64,000 bases of DNA from Streptomyces sp. NBC_01471 (GCF_041438865.1 NZ_CP109450.1:5892501-5956500), one strand, 5' to 3'; shown: positions 51,588 through 60,635, numbered from the stretch's first letter. Notes: generated by a model from the sequence alone, not told the origin. Numbers and translations are program-made.

Positions 51588-53540
51588 TCAGCGCCGGGCG
51601 TACGAGCTGATGTACGTCCGTCCCGGGCTGCCGACACCCGTCACGTCGTCGTAGCCGACGGTGGCGACCAGCGAGGAGTCCGCGCCGAGCGTCCGCAGCG
51701 AGGTCAGCAGACCGCCGCTCGCGTCGACACTGTTGGCGAAGTCGACCCGGACGACCGACTGGGTGCGGCCCGCGCCCAGCGGGTGGTCGGTGACGTCGTG
51801 GTACGCCGACGTGCCGTAGCGGGAGTAGATCGACGGGTTGGCGAACCCGATCGGAACCCCGTGCTGCGCCTGCTGTGCCAGCGCCTGGATGCCCGCGATG
51901 ACCGGAGCCGCCAGCGAGGTGCCGCCGATGCGGTACTCGCTGTACTGCTGCGAACCGTCCGGGAAGGTCTGCGTCTGGCCCACCAGGAAACCGGTGTTGG
52001 GGTCGGCGATCGCCGAGATGTCCGGAATCGTGCGCATGGGCGTCTTGCCGTTGGACGTGGCGAGCTTCCCGGGCACCACACCGCGCTGGTAGAACGGCTG
52101 CGCCACGGTCTTGCTGGTGCCGCCGCCCGCGCCGCCGTTGAAGGTGCCGGGGAAGGCCGACCAGGTCTTGTTGTCGGCCGAGAGGCTCGACTTCAGAGTG
52201 CCCCAGCCGGTCTCCCACTGGTACTTGTCGGTCTTGCCGACGGCGAGCGAGGTGCCGCCGACCGCCGTCACCCAGGCGGAGTTGGCCGGAGTGTCGACCT
52301 GCTTCGTACCGGTGTTGGCGACCTCGTCACCGTTGTCGCCGGTGGAGAAGTAGAAGCCGATGCCCTCGACGGCGCCCAGCTGGAAGACCTGGTCGTAGGC
52401 GGCGGCCGAGGCCGGCGTCTGGGTGGCCTCGATGTCGCCCCAGGAGTTGGAGACGATGTCGGCGAGGTGGTTGTCCACTATCTTGCCGAGCGAGTCGAGC
52501 AGCGCGTCGTCGTTGCAGGACGCGGCGCCGACGTACACGATGTCCGACTTGGGCGCCACCGCGTGCACGGCCTGGACGTCGAGGGTCTCCTCGCCGTACC
52601 AGCCGGCCGCACCGCACTCGTCGATGTCGGTGTAGTCGCTCGGCAGCACCTGGGAGAGCTGACCCTTGGCGTACGCGCTGTCGCCGTTGCGCTTCGCGTA
52701 CTTGGCCGCGTCCTGCGCGATGGTCGGCGAGGCGTAGGCGTCCGTGATGGCGACCGTGACGCCCTTGCCGGTCTTGTTGCCCGCGCCGTAGGCGGAGCGC
52801 AGCTGCTTCCCCGTGTAGCCCTTGACCGCGTAGGGGGCCTTCTCGCCGTACGCGTTCGGAAGCTTCTTGTTGACCTTCTGGCCGTAGTACGACGACATCG
52901 GCCCGGCGTTCTTGAAGACCGCGCTGGGCGGGGGCAGCGTCGTCGTGTCGTGCTTGACGTTGTGCGGGGCGTTGTCGAGGCCGACGACCGTCAGCACCGC
53001 ACCCCGGAGGGACGCGGGCGCGGAGGCCGTCGCCGTCGGGGCCCGGTAGGTCCTGCTGCCCTTGCGGTAGTTGTGCAGCTGCGTCGAGAACGCCTTCTCG
53101 GCCGCGCTCACGTCACCGCTGACCGAGACGTAGTGCTGGTTCGACCCGGTGACCTTCAGGCCCGAGGACTTCAGCCAGGCGGTGACCTGCTTGATCTGCT
53201 CCGGTGTCGCGCCGAAGCGGGCCGTGGCCTGCTTCGCGCTCAGGTATTTGCCGTAGGAGGCGGACCGCGGGTCCGACACCTCCTTCGCGTACGCCGTCAG
53301 GCCCTGGGCGTCGCGCCCGGCCAGGTAGACGCGCGCGTTCACCGCGCTGGAGCCGGCGCTGGCCCCGCGGTCGGCGGAGGCCTTCGCCCACTGCGGCTTG
53401 GTGCCCTGAAGCGCGTGGCGGCTGCCCGTACCGGAGTCGGCGTTGGCGCTGGGTATGGACAGAGCCAGCGCGCCGGCGAGCAGAGGCAGTGTCGCTGCCA
53501 CGCTCAGCCCGGCGCGCATCTTCGAGCGGCTGGATCTCAT
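51588..53540 (-). CDS. Secreted S53-family (sedolisin/kumamolisin-like) serine peptidase
   Basis: A 650-residue secreted protease: a Sec signal peptide cut near SANAD, a pro-kumamolisin activation domain to about residue 190, then the catalytic domain. The sedolisin triad Glu/Asp/Ser appears in GEETLDVQAV and GGTSLAAPVIAG, with the oxyanion Asp in FSTGDNGDEV. The C-terminal calcium site DDVTGVGSPGRTY closes the domain. Such acidic peptidases degrade extracellular protein. ATG at 53538-53540 is supported by AGGGGG four bases upstream. Confidence 0.93.
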   Translation of the reverse strand: MRSSRSKMRAGLSVAATLPLLAGALALSIPSANADSGTGSRHALQGTKPQWAKASADRGASAGSSAVNARVYLAGRDAQGLTAYAKEVSDPRSASYGKYLSAKQATARFGATPEQIKQVTAWLKSSGLKVTGSNQHYVSVSGDVSAAEKAFSTQLHNYRKGSRTYRAPTATASAPASLRGAVLTVVGLDNAPHNVKHDTTTLPPPSAVFKNAGPMSSYYGQKVNKKLPNAYGEKAPYAVKGYTGKQLRSAYGAGNKTGKGVTVAITDAYASPTIAQDAAKYAKRNGDSAYAKGQLSQVLPSDYTDIDECGAAGWYGEETLDVQAVHAVAPKSDIVYVGAASCNDDALLDSLGKIVDNHLADIVSNSWGDIEATQTPASAAAYDQVFQLGAVEGIGFYFSTGDNGDEVANTGTKQVDTPANSAWVTAVGGTSLAVGKTDKYQWETGWGTLKSSLSADNKTWSAFPGTFNGGAGGGTSKTVAQPFYQRGVVPGKLATSNGKTPMRTIPDISAIADPNTGFLVGQTQTFPDGSQQYSEYRIGGTSLAAPVIAGIQALAQQAQHGVPIGFANPSIYSRYGTSAYHDVTDHPLGAGRTQSVVRVDFANSVDASGGLLTSLRTLGADSSLVATVGYDDVTGVGSPGRTYISSYARR

Positions 53541-53649
53541 GGAACCCCCTGTGGTGCGGTTCGTCGCAGGTACGCGTGTACGCCACACCCTGCCCGATGA
53601 ACTGCTCATGCCAGGGGCATGCGATGACCAAGAAGAACTCAAGGAACGG

Positions 53650-54309
53650 TCATGAACGGGCAGTTGATCCCGTTGTTGGCGAAGCGCCCCTTTCCTTCAG
53701 CAGATCGGCCATGAGCTGCACTTCGGACTGCTGGGCGGCCACCATGCCCTGCGCCAGCTTCTTCTCCGCGCCGACCCCGCAGAGCTGCACACACCCCTCC
53801 GCCATATGGATGCCGCCCTTGTGATGGGCGGTCATCAGCTGGAGGTAGAGGATCTCCGCCTTCTTGCCGCTCAGCTTCCGCAGGGTGTCCAGCTGGGCCG
53901 TGGTGGCCATACCGGGCATCAACGCCCCGTCGGTGGACGGCTCCACGCCCATGCCCATCCACTGCATCGGCAGCCGGTCCGCGTCGCTCACCGGCAGCCC
54001 CCAGAGGTTCAGCCAGCCCATCATCATGCCGCGCTGGTTGGCCTGGGTGTTGGCGATGTCGTACGCCAGGCGCCGCACATCGGCGTTGTCCGTACGGTCC
54101 CGCACGATGAACGACATCTCCACGGCCTGCTGGTGGTGGACCGACATGTCACGCGCGAAGCCCGCGTCCGCCGAGCCCGCGGTCGGCGTCCGCGCGGCGG
54201 GAGCGGTACGCCGGTCGTGACCGGTCGTGAAGGCCATGGTCGCGGCGGCCGCGCAGAGCAGGACGAGGACGACGGCGGCGACGGTCATCAGCCGCGTGCT
54301 CCTGCTCAC
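53650..54309 (-). CDS. DUF305 metal-binding protein, membrane-anchored
   Basis: A 219-residue protein with one N-terminal membrane segment (MTVAAVVLVLLCAAAATMAF) and an exported helical DUF305 domain. His/Met metal sites are visible: FARDMSVHHQQAVEMS and LMTAHHKGGIHMAEGC, plus a MMMGWL segment. Family members are linked to copper handling. GTG at 54307-54309 overlaps the DUF3105 stop (GTGA), so the two are coupled. Confidence 0.9.
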   Translation of the reverse strand: MSRSTRLMTVAAVVLVLLCAAAATMAFTTGHDRRTAPAARTPTAGSADAGFARDMSVHHQQAVEMSFIVRDRTDNADVRRLAYDIANTQANQRGMMMGWLNLWGLPVSDADRLPMQWMGMGVEPSTDGALMPGMATTAQLDTLRKLSGKKAEILYLQLMTAHHKGGIHMAEGCVQLCGVGAEKKLAQGMVAAQQSEVQLMADLLKERGASPTTGSTARS

Positions 54310-54983
54310 CGGCCGTCCAGCCCGCCCGTGCACGCCGCACCCGGTTCCGGGGTCTGCGGGCCCTGCACGTACTTGGTGAAGAACTGGTTCACCCTCGGGT
54401 CGTCGGCGCCGTCCACCGTCATCTGCTTGCCCCAGGCGCTGAGCATGATCGCGCCCGACTGGCCCGGATACGGGCTCATCAGCGAGTACGGGGTCCTCGC
54501 CACCTTCGCGCCGAGCTTCTTCACATCGGCCGCCGGGGCCTTGTCCGTGTAGGTGACCCAGACCGAGCCGTGCTCCAGTGAGTGGACGGCGTTCATGTCG
54601 GGCAGCGGCTTGGTGTAGACGTTCCCGTTGCAGTTCATCCAGACCTGGTTGTGGTTCCCGCCCACCGGCGGTGTCATCGGGTAGTTCACCTTCGTGGTGA
54701 CGTGGGTGCGGCCGAGCTTCTTGATGTCCCAGTCCTTCTCACCCTTGATGGGTCCGGCTGTCGTCCCGCCGTCCGCCTTGCTGTCGGACGCGGTGCTGTC
54801 GGACTGCGAGGCGGACGAGCTGTTGCTGACGAGATACGTGCCGAAGCCGACCAGCCCCGCCACGGCGACCGCCGCCACCGTGATCAAGGCGATACGGACG
54901 CGGCGCTCGCGCGACTTCTCGGCGCGGCGCATCTCCTCTATGCGGGTCTTGCGATCGTTCTTCGAGCTCTGCGTCGAAGCCAT
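54306..54983 (-). CDS. DUF3105 membrane-anchored protein
   Basis: A 225-residue protein: a basic cytoplasmic N-terminus (RRAEKSRERRVRI), one membrane helix, a Ser-rich linker and an extracytoplasmic DUF3105 domain with conserved PPVGGNHNQVWMNC and HSLEHGSVWV. The His and Cys pattern suggests metal binding. It is expressed with the DUF305 partner. ATG at 54981-54983 has AGGA upstream. Function is unknown beyond the copper-linked context of its partner. Confidence 0.88.
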   Translation of the reverse strand: MASTQSSKNDRKTRIEEMRRAEKSRERRVRIALITVAAVAVAGLVGFGTYLVSNSSSASQSDSTASDSKADGGTTAGPIKGEKDWDIKKLGRTHVTTKVNYPMTPPVGGNHNQVWMNCNGNVYTKPLPDMNAVHSLEHGSVWVTYTDKAPAADVKKLGAKVARTPYSLMSPYPGQSGAIMLSAWGKQMTVDGADDPRVNQFFTKYVQGPQTPEPGAACTGGLDGR

Positions 54984-55122
54984 CGATGAGTCCTCAAGTC
55001 CTTGTGGGATACGGACGTTCCGGGGGCTCAGATCGTAATGGCGGGGCATGCGGCATGGCACAGGGCCAGGACGGCCGGAGTACGGCACTGTGGCCGGGGC
55101 ACTGGCATGCGGAGGCGGGCGA

Positions 55123-55299
55123 ATGGTGCACAAGTATGCGATCGCGGCGGAACTGCTGCTCTGGTGGGTGGCCCTGACGGCACTGTGGCTGGTCTTCATC
55201 AGCACCGTGGACGTACTGGAAACGGCGGTCGGAGCGGCCCTGGCGCTGCCCACCGCGGTCGCCGCCCGCGCGGCACGGACAGCGGTGAGGCAGCGGTGA
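55123..55299 (+). CDS. Short MrpE/MbhA-like antiporter subunit
   Basis: Only 58 residues, with one or two helices (AAELLLWWVALTALWLVFIS, then VLETAVGAALALPTAVA), far shorter than a normal MrpE of about 150. ATG at 55123 has GGAGG seven bases upstream. Its identity comes mainly from position as the first gene of the antiporter operon, overlapping the next by GTGA. It may be a minimal subunit or a trimmed relic. Confidence 0.55.
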   Translation: MVHKYAIAAELLLWWVALTALWLVFISTVDVLETAVGAALALPTAVAARAARTAVRQR

Positions 55300-55754
55300 A
55301 CGGCTGGCTCTTCGCTGCCGCCGCGCTGCTGGTGTGCGGAGTGGCACCGGCCCTGTGGGGGGTCTCCACCGGCCCGCTGCGACGCCGGGTCGTCGCGCAG
55401 AACCAGGCGACCCTGCTGGTCTGCCTCGCCCTGCTGCTGCTCGCCCAGGGGTTCGGCCGCTCCTCCGCGTACACCGATCTCGCCCTCGTCCTGGCGGTCC
55501 TCGGCCCGGTCGGCACCCTGGTGTACGCCCGGCTGCTCGCCGACGACCTGGCGGACGACCCGCCGCACAGCTCCAGAACCACCTGGCCGGCGGTCGCCGC
55601 CACCGTGCTGGTCGTCCTGCCGCTGTGCGTGGTCACCGGCCCGGCCCGGGCGACGGCCAAGCTGCTCGTCATCGGGGCCCTGCTGATCGCGGGGAACGTC
55701 GTCGCGTCACGGGCACTCGACGACCCGGTCCCCGAGGCGGCGCCCCATGACTGA
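55296..55754 (+). CDS. Fused MrpF-MrpG (MbhB-MbhC)-like antiporter subunit
   Basis: A 152-residue protein whose first half (three helices, VAQNQATLLVCLALLLLAQG, then YTDLALVLAVLGPVGTLVY) matches MrpF. Its second half (AATVLVVLPLCVVTGPARAT, then LLVIGALLIAGNVVASRAL) matches MrpG. The two are normally separate 80-110-residue subunits. The GTG overlaps the stop of the preceding gene. The fusion is seen directly in one open frame. Confidence 0.7.
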   Translation: MNGWLFAAAALLVCGVAPALWGVSTGPLRRRVVAQNQATLLVCLALLLLAQGFGRSSAYTDLALVLAVLGPVGTLVYARLLADDLADDPPHSSRTTWPAVAATVLVVLPLCVVTGPARATAKLLVIGALLIAGNVVASRALDDPVPEAAPHD

Positions 55755-56013
55755 CGCACTGATCGTCATCTCCCTGCTGCTGGTCGCGGCTGCGGCCACC
55801 GCGGCCGTCCTGGTCCGGGACCCCGCCCGGCAGGCGCTGGTCCTCTCGCTCCTCGGCCTCGCCCTGGCCGTACTGTTCACCGTCCTCCAGGCCCCGGACG
55901 TGGCGCTCTCCCAGCTCTCGGTGGGCTCGGCGCTCACCCCGCTGCTGGTGCTCCTCTCCGTACGCAAGGTCCGCCGCAGGCGCCGGGGCGAGCGGCAGGA
56001 GCACAGCGGATGA
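55747..56013 (+). CDS. MbhD-like antiporter subunit (MrpA C-terminal part)
   Basis: An 88-residue, three-helix protein with the MbhD/DUF4040 signature LAVLFTVLQAPDVALSQLSV, matching the C-terminal domain of MrpA but encoded alone. It overlaps the preceding gene by eight bases and the next by four. Confidence 0.85.
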   Translation: MTDALIVISLLLVAAAATAAVLVRDPARQALVLSLLGLALAVLFTVLQAPDVALSQLSVGSALTPLLVLLSVRKVRRRRRGERQEHSG

Positions 56014-56747
56014 GCCGACGCCTGCGCCTGTGGGTACTCGCCGTCGGCGTGGCCGGACTCGCCGCCATGCTCACCGGCGCCTACCGGCTGCTCCCGCACT
56101 TCGGCGGTGACGTCCACCCGTACGGCGACCGCGCGGTGCGGGCCTCTCTGAGCCGGCACACCGCCAACGTCATCTCCTCCGTCAACTTCGACCAGCGCGC
56201 CTTCGACACCCTGGGGGAGGAGAGCATCCTCTTCGGCGCGGTCCTCGGAACGGTCGTACTGCTGCGCCAGACCCGGGGCGAGCGGCAGTACCGCCCCGAG
56301 CCCGCCCCCGTCCTGCGGTCCGTACGCCGCTACGCGCTGGTGGCGCTGCCCGTCACCCTGCTCGCGGGGGCGTACGTGGTCGCGCACGGCCAGCTCAGCC
56401 CCGGCGGCGGATTCCAGGGCGGCGTCGTCATGGCCACCGCCCTGCACCTGCTCTACATCGCGGTCGACTACCGGGCGCTGGAGCGGGTCCGTCCCATCGG
56501 CATCTACCACATCGGTGACGCGGCGGGAGAGGGTGCCTATCTGGTCCTGGGGCTCGCGGGGCTCCTCTGCGGGACCTCGTTCCTCGCCAACTTCCTGCCG
56601 TACGGCACCTTCAACACCCTCGCGTCGGGCGGGACCGTCCCGCTGCTCAACGCGGCCATCGGAGTGGAGGTCGCCTGCGCGGTGGTCGTCCTGCTCGCCG
56701 GCTTCCTCGACCAGGCACTGGAGATCGAGGAGGCGACGGCGGAATGA
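56010..56747 (+). CDS. Fused MbhE-MrpB (MnhB) antiporter subunit
   Basis: A 245-residue membrane protein. The first third is MbhE-like (NVISSVNFDQRAFDTLGEES); the rest is MrpB/MnhB (VVAHGQLSPGGGFQGGVVMA). These are usually an MrpA domain and a separate MrpB. ATG overlaps the MbhD stop. Confidence 0.85.
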   Translation: MSRRLRLWVLAVGVAGLAAMLTGAYRLLPHFGGDVHPYGDRAVRASLSRHTANVISSVNFDQRAFDTLGEESILFGAVLGTVVLLRQTRGERQYRPEPAPVLRSVRRYALVALPVTLLAGAYVVAHGQLSPGGGFQGGVVMATALHLLYIAVDYRALERVRPIGIYHIGDAAGEGAYLVLGLAGLLCGTSFLANFLPYGTFNTLASGGTVPLLNAAIGVEVACAVVVLLAGFLDQALEIEEATAE

Positions 56748-57094
56748 TGTCCGTGCTGCCGTACGCGACCGCCGGGTGGATCTTCATCATCGGTGTCTAC
56801 GGCCTCGCCACCAGCCGTAACCTCATCCACGCCGTCGGCTGCCTCGCCGTCTGCCAGTCCTCCACCTATGTCCTGCTGCTCTCCGTCGGCTATCGCGACG
56901 GCGGTACCGCCCCGGTCTTCTCCGATCTGAAGCCCGGCTCGCGGCCCCTGGTGGACCCCGTCGTACAGGCCCTCGCCCTGACCGACGTGGTGGTCGGGGC
57001 GACCCTCACCGCACTGCTGCTCGCCCTCGTCGTACAGGTCGACAAACGGCACGGCACCGTCGACCCCGACGAACTCTCCGAGCTGCGCGGATGA
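56744..57094 (+). CDS. mrpC: MrpC/MnhC (NuoK-like) antiporter subunit
   Basis: A 116-residue, three-helix protein of the NuoK/MnhC family (NLIHAVGCLAVCQSSTYVLL and DPVVQALALTDVVVGATLTA). Two ATGs are adjacent; the first is used. It overlaps the neighbours on both sides. Confidence 0.9.
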   Translation: MMSVLPYATAGWIFIIGVYGLATSRNLIHAVGCLAVCQSSTYVLLLSVGYRDGGTAPVFSDLKPGSRPLVDPVVQALALTDVVVGATLTALLLALVVQVDKRHGTVDPDELSELRG

Positions 57095-58857
57095 CCGGGT
57101 CCGGGCAGCTGAACCAGCTGCTTCCGCTGATCGTGGCGCTGCCGCTCACCGGCGCCGTCGTCCTGGTCGCCGCCGGCCGCAGGCTGCCCCGGATCGCCGC
57201 GGAGGTGGTCGGCGCCGCTTTCGCCGCGGGCACCGCGGCGCTGGCCGTCGCCCTGCTCGCGGGCAGCGCGGACCACGCCGCCGAATGGGTCGGCGGCTGG
57301 ACCCCGAAGCAGGGCCGGAGCGTCGGCATCGTCCTGGCCGGCGACCCGCTCGCCCTGGGCCTCGCCACCTTGACCTCCTTCCTGGTCGTCGCCGTACTCG
57401 CCTACTCCTGGCGGTACTTCGACGAGCCGCCGCTGCGGCACGCCGGGGCCTTCCCCGCGCTCGTCCTGCTCTTCCAGGCCGGTATGTGCGGCTTCGTCCT
57501 CACCGGTGACCTCTTCAACGCCTTCGTCTTCTTCGAGCTGATGAGCGTGGTCGCCTACGCCCTCACCGGCTACCGGGTCGAGGAGGCGAAAGCGGTGCAG
57601 GGCGCGCTCACCTTCGGCATCGTCAACTCACTCGGCGCGTACGCCACGCTCACCGGAATCGTCCTGCTCTACGCCCGCACCGGTGAACTGGGCATGCGGG
57701 CCATCGGGCGGCGCCTCGACGAGCAGGGCGGACCGGACGCCCTGGTCCTCACGGCCTTCGTGCTCATCCTCACCGGCCTCCTCGTCAAAGCGGCCGCCGT
57801 CCCCTTCCACTTCTGGCTCCCCGACGCACACGCCGTCGCCCCCACCCCCGTCTGCATGCTGCTCTCCGGTGTGATGGTCGAGCTCGGCGTGTACGGGACG
57901 GGGCGGGTCTACTGGACCGTCTTCGGCGGCCCCGGCGGGGTCCCGGCGCACGACGCCGAGCGGGCCCTGGTGACCCTCGGTGTGCTGACCGCCCTGCTCG
58001 GGGCCGTCATGTGCTGGTACCAGCGCCATCTCAAACGCCTGCTCGCCTTCTCGACCGTCGCGCACACCGGCCTCTTCCTCGTCGGCCTCGGACTGCTCAC
58101 CCCGCAGGCGTCGGCGGGGGTCGCGCTGTACGTGCTCGGGCACGCGGGCGTGAAGGCGGCGCTCTTCGCCTGCGCCGGTATCCTCCTCGACCGCTACGGC
58201 TCCATCGACGAGCACGAACTGCACGGCCGGGCGCGTGGACTCCCCTTCGTCGGCGTGCTGTTCACGGCCGGTGGCCTCGCCCTCGCCGGGCTGCCGCCGT
58301 TCGGCACGGCGCTGGGCAAGGCGGTGATCGAGGAGTCGGCCGGCACACCCCTCACGGTGCTCTGCGTCGTGGTGTCCGCGCTCACCGGGGGAGCGGTACT
58401 GCGGGTCGCCGCGCGGGTCTTCGGCGGATTCGGCCGCCCCCCGGAGGGCAGCCGGCCGTACGAGACGAGCGGTGAGCACGAGGAGCCGGAGACCGGCCGG
58501 CGGCCGCTGTCCCGCGTCCCCGACACCATGCTCGTCGTACCGGCGGTGCTGCTGGCCGGGGCACTGGCCGCAGGTCTGGTGCCGGACATCGCCGGCGCGG
58601 TCGGCCATGCGCTGGACGAGGCGATCCCGGGAAAGGCGGCGCACGCGCCGCAGTGGTCGGCTCCCGGTGTGCTCATCGGGCTGCTGTCCACGCTGCTCGC
58701 CGTGGCCCTGGCCACCGTGGCCGTACGGCGGCCGGGCCGGGCCGGCGGCCCCGACCTCTTCCGGCCACTGCGCCGGCTCCATTCGGGGCACGTCGGCGAC
58801 TACGTCGCGTGGCTGGCCGCGGGGGCGTCGCTGCTCGGCGCGCTGGTCCGCTGGTAA
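57091..58857 (+). CDS. mrpD: MrpD/MnhD (NuoN/M-like) ion-translocating subunit
   Basis: A 588-residue, about 14-helix proton-conducting subunit. The key channel residues are visible: Glu149 in FVFFELMSVVAYAL and Lys233 in LLVKAAAVPFHFW, followed by LPDAHAVAPTPVCMLLSGVM. It would exchange Na+ (or K+) for H+ and is the only large NuoL/M/N-type subunit here; no full MrpA is encoded. A Glu-rich loop near residue 455 is unusual. It ends the operon, 261 bp before glnA2. Confidence 0.92.
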   Translation: MTGSGQLNQLLPLIVALPLTGAVVLVAAGRRLPRIAAEVVGAAFAAGTAALAVALLAGSADHAAEWVGGWTPKQGRSVGIVLAGDPLALGLATLTSFLVVAVLAYSWRYFDEPPLRHAGAFPALVLLFQAGMCGFVLTGDLFNAFVFFELMSVVAYALTGYRVEEAKAVQGALTFGIVNSLGAYATLTGIVLLYARTGELGMRAIGRRLDEQGGPDALVLTAFVLILTGLLVKAAAVPFHFWLPDAHAVAPTPVCMLLSGVMVELGVYGTGRVYWTVFGGPGGVPAHDAERALVTLGVLTALLGAVMCWYQRHLKRLLAFSTVAHTGLFLVGLGLLTPQASAGVALYVLGHAGVKAALFACAGILLDRYGSIDEHELHGRARGLPFVGVLFTAGGLALAGLPPFGTALGKAVIEESAGTPLTVLCVVVSALTGGAVLRVAARVFGGFGRPPEGSRPYETSGEHEEPETGRRPLSRVPDTMLVVPAVLLAGALAAGLVPDIAGAVGHALDEAIPGKAAHAPQWSAPGVLIGLLSTLLAVALATVAVRRPGRAGGPDLFRPLRRLHSGHVGDYVAWLAAGASLLGALVRW

Positions 58858-58949
58858 GCCCGCGCGACATCAACACCGTACGCAGGTGTTCGCCGTGTTC
58901 ACCGCCCCCCTGGCAGCCGCCCGGAAGGGCGGCCACCCTGACTCGTTCA

Positions 58950-58979
58950 CAGCCTCCACGTGACTCACAATGGAGGCTG
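58950..58979. terminator. Inverted repeat between the antiporter operon and glnA2
   Basis: CAGCCTCCA (58950-58958) and TGGAGGCTG (58971-58979) flank a 12-nt spacer. It could be the operon's terminator or a regulatory hairpin in the glnA2 leader. Confidence 0.45.
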
Positions 58980-59046
58980 CGGTACACCCGAGCGGGGTGA
59001 GATGTTCGGACGACGGTTCGCAACAAGCTGGAAATCGTGTGGTGGG

Positions 59047-59094
59047 ATGCTCATGAGCCCCGGTGACCCCGGAGGCATGGGAGCAGGTGGCTGA
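59047..59094 (+). other. Possible 15-codon leader peptide before glnA2
   Basis: ATG 59047 opens a frame of fifteen codons (MLMSPGDPGGMGAGG) ending at a TGA 24 bp before glnA2. It has only a G-rich stretch as a ribosome site. Gly/Pro-rich leaders could tune translation, but chance is as likely. Confidence 0.25.
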
Positions 59095-59118
59095 CCAGCA
59101 AGGATAGGTAGGAACGGT

Positions 59119-60480
59119 ATGGATAAACAGCAGGAATTCGTACTCCGTACGCTGGAGGAGCGCGACATCCGCTTTGTGCGCCTGTGGTTCACCGACGTCC
59201 TCGGGTTCCTGAAGTCGGTCGCCGTGGCACCCGCCGAGCTGGAGCAGGCCTTCGACGAGGGCATCGGTTTCGACGGGTCGGCCATCGAGGGCTTCGCGCG
59301 GGTCTACGAGTCCGACATGATCGCCAAGCCGGACCCCAGTACCTTCCAGATCCTGCCGTGGCGTGCGGAGGCTCCCGGTACCGCCCGGATGTTCTGCGAC
59401 ATCCTGATGCCGGACGGCTCCCCGTCCTTCGCCGACCCCCGCTATGTGCTGAAGCGGATCCTGGCCAAGACCTCCGACCTGGGCTTCACCTTCTACACCC
59501 ACCCGGAGATCGAGTTCTACCTCCTGAAGGACAAGCCGCTCGACGGCACCCGCCCCACCCCCGCCGACAACTCCGGCTACTTCGACCACACTCCGCAGAA
59601 CGTCGGCATGGACTTCCGCCGCCAGGCGATCACCATGCTCGAATCCATGGGCATCTCGGTCGAGTTCAGCCACCACGAGGGCGCGCCGGGCCAGCAGGAG
59701 ATCGATCTGCGGTACGCGGACGCGCTGTCGACCGCCGACAACATCATGACCTTCCGGCTGGTCATGAAGCAGGTCGCGCTGGAGCAGGGGGTGCAGGCCA
59801 CCTTCATGCCGAAGCCGTTCAGCGAGTACCCCGGCTCGGGCATGCACACCCACCTCTCGCTCTTCGAGGGCGACCGCAACGCCTTCTACGAGTCGGGCTC
59901 CGAGTACCAGCTCTCCAAGGTGGGGCGGTCCTTCATCGCGGGCCTGCTGACGCACGCCGCCGAGGTCTCGGCGGTCACCAACCAGTGGGTCAACTCCTAC
60001 AAGCGCATCTGGGGCGGCTCGGCGCGCAGCGCGGGCGCGGGCGGCGAGGCGCCCTCGTACATCTGCTGGGGGCACAACAACCGCTCGGCCCTGATCCGCG
60101 TCCCCATGTACAAGCCCGGCAAGACCGGCTCGGCGCGGGTCGAGGTCCGCTCCATCGACTCCGGGGCCAACCCGTACCTGACGTACGCGCTGCTGCTGGC
60201 CGCGGGGCTCAAGGGTGTCGAGGAGAACTACGAACTCCCGCCCGGCGCCGACGACGACGTGTGGGCACTCACCGACTCGGAGCGGCGCGCGATGGGCATC
60301 GAGCCGCTGCCGCAGAACCTGGGGGAGGCGATCGAGCTGATGGAGCGCAGCGAACTGGTCGCCGAGACGCTCGGCGAGCATGTCTTCGACTTCTTCCTGC
60401 GCAACAAGAAGCAGGAGTGGGAGGAGTACCGCAGCGAGGTCACGGCTTTTGAGCTGCGGAAGAACCTGCCGGTGCTGTAG
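59119..60480 (+). CDS. glnA2: Glutamine-synthetase-like enzyme GlnA2
   Basis: A 453-residue class I glutamine synthetase-fold protein: FDGSAIEGFARV, the ATP/metal loops EIEFYLLKD and SGMHTHLSLF, then NNRSALIRVP with the catalytic region. It starts at ATG 59119 with AGGAACGGT upstream. The length and the neighbouring glnE match the glnA2-glnE arrangement of Mycobacterium tuberculosis. In Streptomyces GlnA2 has been shown to glutamylate polyamines rather than act as the main ammonia-assimilating enzyme; that assignment here is by orthology. A 12-13 bp hairpin lies 38 bp after the stop. Confidence 0.93.
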   Translation: MDKQQEFVLRTLEERDIRFVRLWFTDVLGFLKSVAVAPAELEQAFDEGIGFDGSAIEGFARVYESDMIAKPDPSTFQILPWRAEAPGTARMFCDILMPDGSPSFADPRYVLKRILAKTSDLGFTFYTHPEIEFYLLKDKPLDGTRPTPADNSGYFDHTPQNVGMDFRRQAITMLESMGISVEFSHHEGAPGQQEIDLRYADALSTADNIMTFRLVMKQVALEQGVQATFMPKPFSEYPGSGMHTHLSLFEGDRNAFYESGSEYQLSKVGRSFIAGLLTHAAEVSAVTNQWVNSYKRIWGGSARSAGAGGEAPSYICWGHNNRSALIRVPMYKPGKTGSARVEVRSIDSGANPYLTYALLLAAGLKGVEENYELPPGADDDVWALTDSERRAMGIEPLPQNLGEAIELMERSELVAETLGEHVFDFFLRNKKQEWEEYRSEVTAFELRKNLPVL

Positions 60481-60517
60481 GGGCGGGTCAGTGCTCCCTT
60501 ACGGACTGACGGGCGAT

Positions 60518-60548
60518 CCGGGCCGGTGGCGGTGTGCCACTGGCCCGG
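60518..60548. terminator. Terminator between glnA2 and the acetyltransferase gene
   Basis: A 13-bp stem with one G-T pair (60518-60530 with 60536-60548) and loop GGTGT lies between convergent genes. A second small repeat (GTCAGT, 60487-60510) precedes it. Confidence 0.75.
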
Positions 60549-60635
60549 GCGGTGTGCCGTCGGACCCGGAGCCGTGTCGGAAGCCCTGGGCCGTCTGTGG
60601 TCCGTCGGCGCTCGACAAGAGCCCGTCGGCCGCCG

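Noticed and set aside
55123-58857. Part of a hydrogenase or complex I operon
   Set aside because: No hydrogenase or NADH-dehydrogenase peripheral subunit is encoded on either side.
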